In this document: in pieces, positions 33,417-46,237 of the stretch | Position numbering within the stretch: the stretch's first letter is position 1 | Layout of the letters: the number at the start of each line of letters is the position of its first letter | Assembly: GCA_905147135.1 (NCBI GenBank) | Contig: LR990061.1 | Span: 4,750,026 to 4,814,025 of the forward strand | Reading direction: 5' to 3' | Length of the DNA: 64,000 nucleotides | From: Blastobasis lacticolella | Lineage: Eukaryota > Arthropoda > Insecta > Lepidoptera > Blastobasidae | Made by a program: the position numbers and the translations under genes | The notes under the pieces: model-generated | What the model was told of the DNA's origin: nothing | The model's database searches: none | Seen by the model: the letters and a program-made list of their open reading frames with translations, nothing else

Positions 33417-33657
33417 ACGACCTGAGTGGTTCAGTGGTCAACATGCCAGTCGCCACGCAAGAGGTCCTGGGTTCGATTCCCGGCCGGGCAGAAATTTCAA
33501 TGATGAATTTTAATTTCTGTTACGGGTCTGGATGTTCTATGTATAATAAGTATGTATTTAAAAGTATATAAGTAGTATATCAGTTAGCTAGCACCCATAG
33601 TACAAGCTTTACTTAGTTTGTGGGCTAGATGGAGCTGTGTGAATTCGTCCACGATTA
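33417..33657 (+). mobile_element. SINE1, near full-length copy
   Basis: Head ACGACCTGAGTGGTTCAGTG, B box GGTTCGATTCCCGGCC, body GGGCAGAAATTTCAATGATG and ACGGGTCTGGATGTTCTATG, end TGTGGGCTAGATGGAGCTGT. The best-preserved tRNA-like region in the window apart from a deletion in the anticodon arm. Followed by an ATTTATTTATTTTATT tail. Confidence 0.82.
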
Positions 33658-35122
33658 TTTATTTATTTTATTATTTTATGGTAAGCATTGGGAGTGGGTC
33701 TAAAGCTCACTCCCTGAGTATCGACACGCATCTAGCGAGGCCCGCTGGCGGGGTCATCGGGGTAATGCGTGGAGGTCTTTCGCGCGGGTACCGTAGTTCC
33801 GTCAACAAGCGGCGTGAAGGTAACCTTGGGGTTTTAGCGGGTAGTCTGGCCACTTTGGCTCGGGAGTCTCGCATAACCTGCTCGCTGCCCCGGTGAGTGG
33901 GTAGGCGTAAAAGCTTTTGCCCAAGAAAAATGGTATGGTACGCGTAGGAATCGACGTACATTGTAATCACTAACCGTAAATTAACTTTCTATTAAGATTA
34001 TGTAGTATATCATTGTAATCTCATATTTCTTTCTTTCCTTAAGTTTTATAATTGTTTACCATAATCTAAAATATGGGTGATTTCACTGATTCCCAAGATA
34101 CAGGTTATTCCTAGTTTGGGAAGCAGGGCAACAAAAATTTTTATGTACTTATCACACCTGCCATTTTAATATGTACCTTACTGTATTTTATATAAATAGA
34201 GTATTTATTTAAAAGTAAAAAAAAAAAATTGACAAGAAAATTAAAACTCAAAAGCAGTATATTTAAATTTCTAGTAGTAAAAACCTACCCTTATTTTCCT
34301 ACTTATAAACCTTCCTCTTGAATCACTCTATCCATTATTAAAAGCTATATTAGAATCCGTTGCGTAGTTTGAAAGACCTAAGCGTTCGTATGACACGTAG
34401 GGACAGACGGCGGGAAACGACTTTGTTTTATAATATTTATTTATTAAAGCTTTATGTACAAAAGTACAGTGGCGGACTTAAAGCTAAAATAGCCTTATCT
34501 ACCAGTCAACCGGGATAATCTAAGCCTGAGCAAGGTAGGCGGTGCAGGAAAAGAAAGACAAAAAAATACAAAACTACTTGAGTAAAAAGGAGGAGGGATA
34601 CACATTTATGCAACTATAGTCCGGAAGCACATACTAAATACATATACAAAACCATAAAATAAACATGAACTTAAAACTGGATACAATATATAAGTAAAAC
34701 CAAAGGGAAAAATAATATTTAAATTGAACAAAGTGAAGAGACGAGATAAAAATGAAGTGGGTCGAACAGGGAGGGAGAACGAGTATTATGGAGCATTCAA
34801 GTAATGACCATGCACCGCTATATATATAAATACGTGTATGTATTGTATGTAACAAGGTAATACTTTAGTGTGAAAATAACTCTTATACTAACAATTCTGC
34901 AGTAGGTCTTATAATAGGAAGTTAGCAAGCAAAACCTGAAAATGTCACGTAATGTAATAGAGTCATGTTTAACATAATGATAGTAGGTACTTACGCGTGT
35001 TCAACAAGTACCAGTAGCATATCTTACATTTCAATAATTGTTATCTTAATCTTCAGTGTATCAGTATTCAGTATAGCTACTTTTCGAAATGTGTCATTAT
35101 TTATTTTTCTACTAAACAATAA

Positions 35123-35295
35123 TCTTGGCGTCAATATGCCAGTTGTGCTTTCGTGCTTGACAATAGAGCGACTGCCGTCAGACATCTGTTACCCTGTTAA
35201 CAAGGAACCTGACCAGATTGGATCGTGATCACACATTCAGTGACTGCTTACCATCAGGCAGGCCGCAAGCTTGTTTGCCACCTGGTATAAAAAAA
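35123..35295 (-). mobile_element. SINE2 fragment joined to a LINE 3' tail
   Basis: AATCTTGGCGTCAATATGCC, TAGAGCGACTGCCGTCAGAC and CCTGACCAGATTGGATCGTG are SINE2 (inverse) with an internal deletion. CTGCTTACCATCAGGCAGGC and GCAAGCTTGTTTGCCACCTG follow, the LINE 3' UTR seen at 19612. Confidence 0.6.
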
Positions 35296-35339
35296 AAATT
35301 CAGCAAAAAAAACAACAAATATTTTTTATATGCGCAGAC

Positions 35340-35412
35340 TCGATCGATGTAGAAGGCCTGGAGGAAGCCTTACGAAGTACTTAGAAGTAGGCGTCTTACG
35401 GCTGACATGATG
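35340..35412 (+). repeat. RTE-like LINE 3' tail
   Basis: GATCGATGTAGAAGGCCTGG and TCTTACGGCTGACATGATGA resemble the last codons and tail seen at 13025-13196. Confidence 0.45.
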
Positions 35413-36430
35413 ATGAGAACCCACTCATGAGTAACTAATGTTTCGCCAGATCAGCTTGGACCTCCTTAGACCAGACAATGGGTGAAGTGAACTTCCAATA
35501 TTACAATCTCCTACTCGTCTGTCAAGTTTAGAAGTTATAATAGAACATCATCGCTTCTTGGGCTTTCCGCTGGACCACTTTCCAGATACTGGAAGGTTTA
35601 GGCACCTATTTCTTACGTCTACTGGTAAAGGCTATGGACGGAAAATCCGTGCCATTGACGACAACTGAATCTGACTCGGAAACTCATTGTAGAATACTCT
35701 ATGCTCATGATTCGTACGCATTATAATTCTGCACTGTAGCAATTAATCTGTATGAGTCTTTCACCGACAAATTCGCACACACCTTGCTGGAAAATATGTA
35801 ATTCTAATGTTCTTTTCTATTCCTACCTAATAGATAGCTATAGACTAACGACCGTTCAGGAGAGTACTCCAAGCAATAACGTTTTATTGTCACAATCAAT
35901 AATTTGCTGACCAATAAACCACGACCTGAATACATTCAGCTCATTTGGCGTGAAACTTTCCGCAGTGCATTGTAAATTCGCCCTTATTACAATCGGATAA
36001 GGCAGAGATCCGGTGTCGGTGCGGACGGTAATATCGGCGAATTTTTCATTGGCGAAAACAATCATAATAAACCCCAGGGAACACAAGTAGGTAACCTAGT
36101 ACGCTACGGAGTAAGTAATGATAATGTTTATTTGTTGTGGTACGCTGTATAACGTAAATTATTTGTTTGTCCACGCCCTGTCCCTGCGTAATTCTTGGTG
36201 ATTAAATACCCCTCAAAGAAATGGGCGTCATTCCTATATACCTACAATTATTTTCATATTTAGGTACAATGAAATCCTAATGTAACTACATACTACACTG
36301 CCTTGCCAATTCACGCAGGTAAGTACTATGACTGTCACAAATAAATCTATTTTTACATATGTATATTTGCACTGGCAGGAGAAAAGAGCTTTGTTGAGGC
36401 TGTTTTCGCAAAAGTATCAATATTATTGTA
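35413..36430. other. No gene recognised
   Basis: The minus frame 35856-36086 has no family motif, no splice context and no start environment. Its sequence is not seen elsewhere in the window. Left unassigned. Confidence 0.35.
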
Positions 36431-36436
36431 CTGAAT

Positions 36437-36555
36437 GGGACTCGCACGCGACGTACCTTTTCGATTTGTTTTCTCGACGGTAGGGCTATATCCACCTTAG
36501 TCACGAGTAGTGGTAGAGTAAACAAATCGAAAAGGACCGTCTCGTGTGAGTCCCG
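36437..36555. mobile_element. 119-bp MITE-like hairpin
   Basis: GGGACTCGCACGCGACGTAC and its extension CTTTTCGATTTGTTT pair with AAACAAATCGAAAAGGACCG and CTCGTGTGAGTCCC. Arms of about 38 bp around a 40-bp loop. No target duplication is obvious. Confidence 0.65.
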
Positions 36556-36756
36556 TTTAAAACAATAATATATGTATAGAACGCGAGTTTAGTTCGAAAC
36601 AAAGTATCAATAAATAGGTAAGTATCAAAACACAAAGACAGAATCATTCACATCAACCTCTACAGATTTTCATGGCATTTGGAGGACTTTAGTTAGTACG
36701 AAGCTTTCAAGTCGCGGGTAAAAATTAGTCTTTAAATAAATAAATAAAATATAAAT

Positions 36757-36985
36757 ATATTCGTGGTCAAATTCACACAGCGCCATCTTGCCCCAAACTA
36801 AGCAAAGCTTGTGCTATGGGTGCTAGATAACTGATATACTACTTAAATACTTTTAAATACATACTTATTATACATAGAACACCCAGACCCGTAACAGAAA
36901 TTAAAATTCATCATTTCAATTTCTGCCCGGCCGGGAATCGAACCCGGGACCTCTTGCGTGGCAGACCGGTCTGTTGACCATTGTT
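36757..36985 (-). mobile_element. SINE1 copy
   Basis: CAGCGCCATCTTGCCCCAAA, GCTTGTGCTATGGGTGCTAG, CCAGACCCGTAACAGAAATT and the B-box complement GGGAATCGAACCCGGGAC are the inverse SINE1. A TAAATAAATAAAT tail precedes it on the + strand. The head ends in GTCTGTTGACCATTG. Confidence 0.8.
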
Positions 36986-36989
36986 TGGC

Positions 36990-37940
36990 CAAATATACTA
37001 GTACTGAAAAGAAAAAGCCATGCCTGATTTTGGCGTCACAATTGCGGTCACATTCTATACTACAGGAAACTCTGTTGCCAGTGATTTAAATTCAAATTGC
37101 CACATCATTTTGTTAAATTAATTTATTTTCGTATCAAATTAGGTACTTTATACATTAATAGTAGGTAGGAGTATATCGTTTTCAAGTGGATACGATTGGC
37201 CGTTGGATTGAAATCGTTTGTTTGAAATAGTGCTTCTGTGATATCAGCTGTGTCATCACAGCGACAACGCAACCGCGTGTCGTGTGTGAATCATTTACTT
37301 TACAGATGACATTTAATTTACTGCATTCATAAGCGCTTCTCGGATTTGTCTTAAAACATAATATTATAGGTACGTACATAACGTTGTTTTATTGCAGTTA
37401 TCAAGTTCTTGATTTATTGCAAAGCTCTTGTCGCTGACGAGGTCAAAAGGCGAATGAATTGTTAACTGTTTATGGCCGCGACTCAGCGATGCGGGACCCA
37501 TTTACATTAGCTAGCCCGGCGCGACTTCGTTCGCGTGGTGTGCTACTCCTACCCTACCCCTACCCTCCCTACCTATACACACTTACAATGCAACAAAAAA
37601 CGAATTAGTTAAATAGGAGCAGCCGTTCTGAAATTATGCGCGAACACGCAAAATTTTGATACCTTAGGTTATATTAATGCAATTTTCCTAGGTATCACAT
37701 ATTTTACCTTAGATGACTGATGTCCTGGACGACAGTGGTCACTTTCCAATGGGTGGACCGTCTGATCGTATGCCTTCCTCCCTTGACAATAAAAAAGAAA
37801 AAAAAATTAAGTTCTGCTGCACTATTCAATTTCACTCTTAACTTCAATTTGGTTCAATACCTACTTGTCGAACGACTGAATGTTACAGCGTACGATTTTC
37901 AATAAACAGATTATTCTTTCTTTTCCGCCATAACATCGAC
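36990..37940. other. No gene recognised
   Basis: Presumed intron or intergenic DNA. A G+C-rich patch near 37480-37580 (AGCCCGGCGCGACTTCGTTC) may be a decayed transposon end. Confidence 0.3.
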
Positions 37941-38145
37941 AATCGCTTGGCAGATTTACCGATCCGCTTTCCAGATGTAGGTACGAGTAATACCAACTTC
38001 CTGCAATCGATCGAGACCAAAACAAATTCCTACCGAAACGAAGCTTGCGTGCGCACTGCTGAACATATGACTAATTGCCTTGCATTTCTCCATGGCACGC
38101 TGACATTGCTCCACAAAGTGCGTCATTGCGAACAAGTGGCGGCAG

Positions 38146-38480
38146 CATGCGACACAGAAATGTGCAGAAGTTATGCTTCTGTGTTATGGAGCCCGTACGT
38201 AGACTCGTACTTAGTTGCAATACAGATCACAACACATCGTCAGCATATACTTCATACAGCATATACTGCAGAACTTATACTTCTGTGTTATAGAGCCCGT
38301 ACGTAAACTCGAAATCACCATCTTCTTGGCGTTATGTCCCGGTTGCGCCCCCATTCGGCACAAGGGGGCCCAGGGTCCGCCTTCCTGCTACTCCTGGTCC
38401 ACCTCGCTCGGTCTTCAGCATCCTTGGTGGTGAGCTTACGTACGTAGACTCGTACTTAGTTCCAATACAGGTCACTTCAC
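38146..38480 (+). repeat. Imperfect local repeats plus RTE-like LINE tail
   Basis: CTTCTGTGTTATGGAGCCCG and CTTCTGTGTTATAGAGCCCG (38177, 38281), each followed by TACGTA and a CTC, and again TACGTACGTAGACTCGTACT (38437). Between the last two lies GGTCCGCCTTCCTGCTACTC, an RTE-like LINE end shared with 63379-63545. Confidence 0.5.
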
Positions 38481-39454
38481 ATCATCAGCCTATAGTAGTC
38501 CACTGTTGGATATTGGCCTCCCCTGCAGAGCGCCAATGCACCCTGTCCTAGGCTTGCCGCATCCAGCCTCCACCCGCATCCTTCAGAGTCTCCGAACATA
38601 GCGCGTTCCATAGCACACAGAGCGACCTTGAACTATTGACCTGGTGAATCAGACTAAGTGACCAGGTCTCGGCAGCTGATCAAACGCCCTTATACGCCAA
38701 GAAAGTCAAAAGAAAACACTAGTAGCTGGGAGCTATTAACTAATCAATCGTCATAGGTGGCTAGACCTACCAAGAAGCTTTTAATAACAGAATACGCAAT
38801 AATCGATAACAGTAGAGCTCTGTTTTTGTATTACAGCGATGATTTTGTAATCCATTCGTTTATGGCCTGAGCGAATCAGTTTCGTTGCCTCACGTGCCTT
38901 GAGGAGTTGTGAAAGGCATAAGTCGTGACAAAGTCATGCCAATTCTGAGCTTATAATACGTATCAACATACCAACACCCTCCAGATGTATTGATAATTAC
39001 ATGACAGACAATTAACGCTGCGAAATTTATTATATTTGCTGCGAATACCGGCTATGTTCGAGGAGACGGGAAACAAGTAGAGAGCTCTGTCTGAAATCAT
39101 AAAATGGTAACAGCTTTTGAAACTTGAAAAGAATTCACGGGTGCTGTTTACGGACGCAGGTTAGCAGCTTCAAAGACTCTCTAGCTAAGTCGGAATTCAA
39201 ACCGGGGCTCGTTGAAGAAGACGAAAAAGAAGAAGACAATTTCTGTGACGTGCACGTAATCCCCCGGTTTGATACGTTTATCCGCTAGGTATATACTACT
39301 TACCATCAGGCGGGCAGTGCATCTGTTTAATCGTCGTCTTCTTCAGCCTACCTACAGTACTCAGTCTATTGCTGGACATAAGCCTCCTTCAGTGCTCGCC
39401 AATGCACCTTGTGTTCCCCAGCATCCACATGCAGCCTTCCGGTAATCACCATTG

Positions 39455-39592
39455 GGGTAAAAAGGTTTTTACGGGGTCGGCAACGCGTGGGTGATCCCCT
39501 GGTATTGCAAACGTCCATAGGCTGCAGTGGCTGCTTACCATCAGGCAGGCCGGAAGCTTGTTTGCCACCTTAGTGGTATAAAAAATACACTT
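39455..39592 (+). repeat. LINE 3'-UTR fragment
   Basis: TTTTTACGGGGTCGGCAACG, CTGGTATTGCAAACGTCCAT, CTGCTTACCATCAGGCAGGC and AGCTTGTTTGCCACCTTAGT belong to the LINE family of 19612-20330, in + orientation here. Confidence 0.65.
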
Positions 39593-39599
39593 TCGCCAC

Positions 39600-42470
39600 C
39601 CGAAAGGAGGGCGACCTACACTAGTACTTACCGAGACGTGGTTGTACACTTGTTTGAAAATTTAATTAATATCATGGAAAAAATTAATGAGCAGTTATAC
39701 CATTACGCTTATTGATAATTTTAAACAAATTCGATGATTAAATACCGACGGTAAAAAAACGAAAGATGATATAAAAAGTGTAAGTAGTCTCTATTTAGAA
39801 AAAATTGCAAACTGCGAAGGTTGTTTTTTTTTACTCAGGAAACGAATCGTTCTGATGAAAATTTATCGTATATCCGCAAAACAGAAATTCGTAATCAGAT
39901 GATTAGCAAAGATACACCAGGGTCAGGGCCAGAATCCTCCAATTAGAGGGTATCGTATCATCGTCCACGGAAAACAACTCACTCATTGTTCATATTTACA
40001 TCTGACTGGGTCTTAGGAAATTGTTTACATGATGCTGGAGGTTCAATTTGGAAGTAAACGAAAACATAAACAATAATATTCGTCCACAAGTCAACGGCTT
40101 AGTTGGTCGTATGCATGTTGGCCACCTTAGTTGTATAAAAAAGTCATACAACACCAGACATACATATACAAATCTATACAAACAAGGTGTATTTTAGACT
40201 TGCGCCTCCAAAAGAAATTAAAAACACAGTCTTGTAGTATAGAGACTCTTGACCTTCAGAACAATAAGGGAACCATAAGTGTGCTAGCCTGCCAATCTAA
40301 AAATAATGCTGTATCTGGTTAGCGTCTTAAAGATGCAGCTTATCATCCCCAAGGTGGATGTTGCACCTTTTAAGAGCCAGGTGCATTCGAATTTAAACTC
40401 CCAATTTATTTATTAGGGCCAACGAACTGCATCTGCGAATTCTAAATTTAGCTCTCCATATTAACATTGTTCCGATATACGAGTACATGTACATAATTTA
40501 CGGCGAACGATAACGTTTTTTCTGAATTTCAACCACGTTCCCTTTACAATATACCGACTAAATATTTATATGTACGATATTTTCCATTAAAAAAGTAACG
40601 CTTTGATGTTTATCCTACTTTGTGCGTGTTGGCACTCCAATTATTCAATTTTAAACCAAGAAATATCACTTTTGTTACGACTGCGATAGCACTCGTCCAT
40701 GGCTATTGGCGGTAGCTCTAAAAAGCTAGCAGTGCAAAGTGGCGGTACACACGCTTTCTTTTCGTCCCGCCCGACCTTCAAAAGCCGAAATTGCTTGTTT
40801 GAATGAAATATTAATATGGTTGTATCTTCGATCAACAGTAAATCTAAGGGTTGGGTTAGAAGTTAATGCTAACCTGTTACAAGCTAACAACGTAATCTTT
40901 TATTTTAGTCGTAGGGCTATGGTCGAAGCTTATAGAGCCTAGCTCTATGTCAAAATCTTTGAGTAACAAAGAAATGTAAATATAGTTGGTTTGCGTTTCT
41001 GTTTTGCGTTTGCATATGTTTGCTCTGCAAAAATTTTACCAACAGTTGCATGGAATTCAAATGACCTGATTCAAGTCAGGTAGGCGAAACGCTCTGCTCA
41101 CTACGTGACTTATTTATATTCAGTTTTGAGACAAGTTCCGTCGGATAGTGCTCCCAAACTCCCAAAGCAGCCATGTTCTTAGAGATGGCATTGCTCTTCA
41201 ACGGAACCGAGCTGCTCCATAAAAGATATTCCGAAATGCTTCATACCTTAAACGTACAAAGTTGGTGTAAAAACTTTTAACGTCCCCGTCTTATAGATCA
41301 CAAAAGATCACAATAGCATGTTGAAATTGAAAGCCAGATGTTTGGTGTAACAATATGACCGAATTCTCGGGTAAAACGAAAAAAAAAGTTAATAGCATTT
41401 GTAGCGTGAAACTTTCTTTTCATTTGGTAGTTTAAGATACTGATCGCCGATTTAAGATACCTAAACAGGTATTAATAACATTGGTTAATGTAGAATGAAA
41501 ATGTTAGATTCCAAGCATTTTAACTTCATAAGCATGTGACGACATTGTCGATTTACGTATATCAAATTTATGCGGTAGAGTCACATATCTCTAACCATTA
41601 AAGATCACAGGAACGTCTATCCTCTGCCTACACCCATATCTGACCTTCAAAACTCAAACATTATAGTATTAAAGGCTTTTGCACTTTTTATAGCCAGCGT
41701 GCATTTCAAATCCAGTCCATTTGTGGATATCCTTTCGTTGACCCTTCAAGGTCCTTGAAGATGAAAACCTTTCATTGTTTTAAGGTTTTACGATGCTTGA
41801 AATAGGTCTGTCTCCGTCATCATAAGGTATCTCGTCCGGCACCGCATCCACTCCTCTTTGGTAGCTGTTGTCCTGGACCACGGTCCATGGCAGCTTTCAA
41901 TCGGGACAGCCAATCTGGCCATGAACTTCCCTAAGCAATACAAATACCCTCCCGTTCTCAATACTGCGCTTTCTAGTGTCACCCAACCCACACCCATATC
42001 TCGTGAAGTATCATCCTCGCGTGACCGTACCAGTTATGATTCCCGCACGTTGGCGTGTTGAAACCGAGAGTGGTATAACAAATAGCGGAACCGTACGGAA
42101 CAAAGGCTTGACTCAGTCGCACGTGCGCGCGCGCAGATTGCAAAGAACCCTCTGCGGTTGAAGCGGATCGAATTCGGGCGAACGGCACGCGCGATTGTGC
42201 AAGATATGGGTGCATTGATGGCTTACGTTTCTGAGGGTTTAGCGCGGGTTTTGATAACGGCTTTAAAATGTATAGTATAGTACATTTATCCATCGTAAGC
42301 TATTGTTATAACTTGTCACAACATATGACTAAAATATACTTTTTCTATTACTTTAAAAGAAAACTTGAATTGTTGTTTGCAACTAAGTGAATCGTGAAAT
42401 TGTGCCGTGATAACGTATTTAGATTAAGATTATCGAGATACAGTCAGTGTTTTATACTTTTATCTGAATC
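39600..42470. other. No gene recognised; G+C-rich patch at 41790-42230
   Basis: Most of it is AT-rich with chance frames. 41790-42230 is richer in G+C; frames overlap there on both strands but none shows a known motif. 42110-42130 holds CACGTG and a GCGCGCGCGC run. It may be a decayed retroelement or a regulatory segment. Confidence 0.3.
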
Positions 42471-42514
42471 TGATAGTAATCTGGGTGATCTTACGCTCTT
42501 AATCGTGTCATAAA

Positions 42515-42780
42515 ATGACTGTTCCACTTTGCCACTTTTCTTCCAAATCGCCGCTCCATCTGGCCGGAAGGCGTCCCACACTACGCTTACCGAGTCGCGG
42601 TCTCCACTCAATAACTCGTTTACCGCAGCGGTTGTCGGTTCGTCGGCAGATACGGCTAGCCCACTACCATTTCACTATATCAGTAACTTTGGTTCTCTGT
42701 CGGATTACTTCGTCGCGAATTCTATCCTCCTTAATAGACAAAAGCTCTGTTATTTTATACTTCTCCATTTTCAGTAGTTA
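42515..42780. repeat. Probable retroelement fragment
   Basis: The + frame reading HLAGRRPTLRLPSRGLHS and RLSVRRQIRLAHYHF resembles translations that recur in lepidopteran repeats (antisense of a LINE region). No true domain can be named. Low certainty. Confidence 0.3.
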
Positions 42781-43127
42781 TCAAGTTAATTGGAAATCAA
42801 ACAATATAGTTATGTCCTTCACATAGATCTATGACACTGATGAAAATGAGTTCAAGCCAGTTCAACGGCGCAAAAGCGTAACCTAAAAACTGTCCGCGGT
42901 GTCAAATTCAGTACACAAAAAACAGGTCCACGTCCACAGGAAACTAGGCGTGAGTTCCATTAGGTAATTGATACTAAGTGATGCTAAATTAAAATCAAAA
43001 TGGCTGGTACTTTGGGCCGTACATGGGTGTGAGAATTGGTGGACGCAGCGGGTGTTCTGTGAAATGGAAAGTTTATTTGAACGACTGCTATTGCAGTGTA
43101 GCTACCACAGTAAGGTTGTGGATTAAA

Positions 43128-43215
43128 CTACCTGGAGAGGTTTTTCCTGGAGAGTACAACATGGAGTTGTTCAAGAAATAGGTGAAATGGTTTTTATGGG
43201 GTCGGCAAGGCATAG
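43128..43215 (+). pseudogene. LINE C-terminal fragment
   Basis: Encodes WIKLPGEVFPGEYNMELFKK, a stop, then VKWFLWGRQG: the same tail (ELPGGVFPGEYNMEFFKK) as the LINE at 19612-20330. Followed by a TAGAAATAGAAATAGAAA microsatellite at 43208-43237. Confidence 0.65.
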
Positions 43216-43889
43216 AAATAGAAATAGAAATAGAAAAAATTTATTTGGCACTCCATACATACACATACAACTTATAAGTAACACAAAAGAAGAAATTTAT
43301 TTCTGACGACGGACTACTAACTAACTAATTACTAACTTTAGCCGCATGTGTATGCTGCAGTAACGCAAAAAGGTCAGGCATCGGTGATGCTCGTGGTATT
43401 CGGACAAACGGCCGTAGGCTGCGGTGACTGGTTACCATCAGGCAAATCACATCAACAGTTCATACCCAATTCTAGACTTAGGCTTCCTCCATATTGGTGT
43501 TCAATGCAGGTCAGTCTGGTTGGACCTGCAGCTGGAAAATATTTATCAGAAAACGGCAGCCTGCTTTAAACAGTCTATTCTAGCTGCATATGATGATGAT
43601 AAAGCGTAGTCAAATACGTAGACGAGTTCGTATAAAGTGCAGAATCTGGAAAAAAACAATCCTTGATTAATACTGCAGATTTTAGTGTTTGCTATTGTAC
43701 GCAAAGTCAGTCAAAATAAAGTCGCTTTTGGGTTCGAGGGACGTGGTCGGACGACAAAGGTCGGCTCGCCCTGGCATTCGAATTAATCCAAAAGCAACTT
43801 TATATTGCAAATCGTAAGGATTAGTATCGATTGCAACTGACAGTTTCTCGACTTCAGCCATATCGAAGCATCTGTTACTAGTTCAAGAC

Positions 43890-43995
43890 GTGCCTGATAG
43901 TAAGCTCTTACCACAGTCTATAGACGTTTGCAATACCAGTTGTATCACGTCACGTATCACTGCCGTGTTGACGACTCCGTAAAAGCTTAACTCGT
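43890..43995 (-). repeat. LINE 3'-UTR fragment, decayed
   Basis: CTGATAGTAAGCTCTTACCA, ATAGACGTTTGCAATACCAG and GACTCCGTAAAAGCTTAA are decayed, inverse copies of the 39455-39592 sequence. Confidence 0.5.
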
Positions 43996-44000
43996 AACTG

Positions 44001-44269
44001 TCATCATCTTCATCATCATCACAGCTCATAATAGTCCACCGCAGGACTCAGGGCCTCTCTCACGAAAGGGGCGGTCATTGCCGTTATCTCCACGCTTGGC
44101 AAGCGGGCTGGAGATCACAGTCTTATACATATTACAATAGAAAACGCTGCTGCCTATGATAAACGCCTGCAGGAGATTCTAGATCTTTTGCCTCGAAAAC
44201 ATTAGTCGCCTTGTACGACACCCACGAGTGTAAGGGGTTGGTGCTATTCTACTCTGCCGGACACCACAC
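44001..44269 (-). mobile_element. SINE3 copy, near full length
   Basis: Tail TCATCTTCATCATCATCACA, body CCGCAGGACTCAGGGCCTCT, CTCCACGCTTGGCAAGCGGG, and head TTCTACTCTGCCGGACACCA: SINE3 in inverse orientation. Confidence 0.8.
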
Positions 44270-45300
44270 GGCCAACGTAACTATATAACTAAGCAATTCT
44301 CACTCAACAACTCCTCCAAGCATAGTTCGGAATGAGTTTCCCACTCACAGTCGCCCGTAAATTATGGTGAAAAACGAGAATTTAGCGCAGGACCAGAGTA
44401 ATTCGCTCCTAGAGGGCCGATTCGCACGCGAACCACTCCTGTTATTAATATAAAATGGCGACCTCATAATGAAATAACGGGATTTGGGATTTATAGGCAC
44501 GTCTTCGCGCGGCCATTGTACGTGAATAATTGATTAAGTTTGAAATTTAATTAGTTTTTGGTTTCAGTTGAACGGACTGTAGTTCGGACTGAAATGTTTT
44601 ATTTTGAATGTTGGTATTTCGACCTCTATCGCGCACGACAAATAATAAAATTATACATATGGGATCGTGACCTATGGAGTGGAAATAAAATATATTTTTT
44701 AAAATGATTATTAATTTAATATAATTTGGGTACCTAGTCTGACTTTCATAGAACCCTTTGTAAGCAACTCCGACTCAGAGCTAACCCATTTTGTTCATGA
44801 CCTCAATTGAACCTAATTTCTGCGGATAATAAAATAAATAAATGTATAAAAAAACATTTCAATTTTATTATTAAGCTATAAAAACCATAATAATGACGTT
44901 CCTATAGTTCATTAACCTGGATTATTAATTATTCGTATTCATTAGGTTATGGTATTGTAAAAAATAATGACCTAGTTAACGTTTTATATTGTAGAATAAC
45001 GTAGGTATTTAAACCTCAGTTATTAAGCTAATTAAAACATTTACAGCTCGTTAAATATCGGTGTGAGGCCTAGGTATATGTTTGAATACCAGTCGAGGCA
45101 ACTAGTAATACTTCAGTGTACGAGTATTATTACGATTACCTACTTTAATATTGACCGCTTTAGCTTTTAGCACAGTAACTTTGAGACGATATGTGTATAA
45201 CCTTACAGTGCGGTGCCAACCCGCCTGCCAACCTGCCTGTCTGGAGATATGGGAAACCGTGTAGTATACTTATCGCACATAAATTCGTAAGGAAGGCACA
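44270..45300. other. No gene recognised
   Basis: 44330-44640 is a mixed-composition stretch not seen elsewhere in the window (GATTCGCACGCGAACCACTC, CGTCTTCGCGCGGCCATTGT). The rest is strongly AT-rich. Confidence 0.3.
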
Positions 45301-45319
45301 CATGCTCCCTTGCCGAACG

Positions 45320-45871
45320 CTCAGGCCCGGACTCCACCAATGCGGAGAGGAGATATTTTACATATCTTTTACATATTTATAGCTGGACCGCTTGCCAGAG
45401 CGACAGCGATAGTACCTTAACGGTACTAATTAGCTGAATGGTAGTAACTTTGATAGTACAGTCATTAAACTAATTAATTTACCCCCGACCTTATGATAAT
45501 CCATATGATAATATGGAGTAAAGTGTCAGCTAATTAGTAGTATGACTGTACCAAAGAAATGGACATAGAGACATAGAATGAGCCTACTCACAGCAAAAGT
45601 CAATATTTTTGTTTCTTTTTGTAATGGTGCGTCTAACTAATGTACAACGTATCCAAAAGGGACGACAATGAGTTGTCAAATACCCCTCCATAACCACTGC
45701 TCTTGATGTATAGCTTTTTGTATGTCATAGAGACAGGTTGTAACAGGTTAATGTACGAGTTTATTACTTCAGAGGCTGGATAGTATTATACCCTACGTGC
45801 GTACCTAAAGTGTCTCCTCTCCGCTCCGCACATCTCCGCATATCTCCGCTTTGGTGGAGCCCGGGCCTCAC
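45320..45871. mobile_element. TIR element with GAGGCCCGGGCTCCACC ends
   Basis: CTCAGGCCCGGACTCCACCA followed by ATGCGGAGAGGAGAT on the left pairs with ATCTCCGCTTTGGTGGAGCC CGGGCCTCA on the right, arms of about 35 bp. The right arm has extra CTCCGCA/CTCCGCT repeats. No coding capacity and no certain target duplication. Confidence 0.55.
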
Positions 45872-46237
45872 AGCTGGCGCCGCGCCAGCGCTGCGTTCGC
45901 GCAGACCGTTACAACACGTATAGTAAACAAACATAATTCCATTATTTGCTGAATTGTTGTCGAAATCGCGAATGGGTTCGATGAACTTTATTCGTTGCAA
46001 GTGTTCGAGTTTAATGTTGTTCTCTAGTGAACAACGTCACAGATGTTCACACGAACCGATGTTTTGGCACCGTATGGGGAAGGCTACACAGAAGTTCTAA
46101 CATAGCGCCACAGAATAGTAAACTAACCGTAACAGCGCATCCTTTTGCATACTGCCCCAGTTTAGCCTTATGTTTGTTTAACCATGGTTCAACTGTGGTC
46201 ATTAGATACTACTTCAACGCCTCAACCTTACCTGGTT

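Noticed and set aside
33618..33896. 92-residue + strand frame with Arg/Gly-rich end
   Set aside because: Begins in the SINE1 tail; the G+C-rich part (33715-33890) reads similarly on both strands without a known motif. Probably transposon debris.
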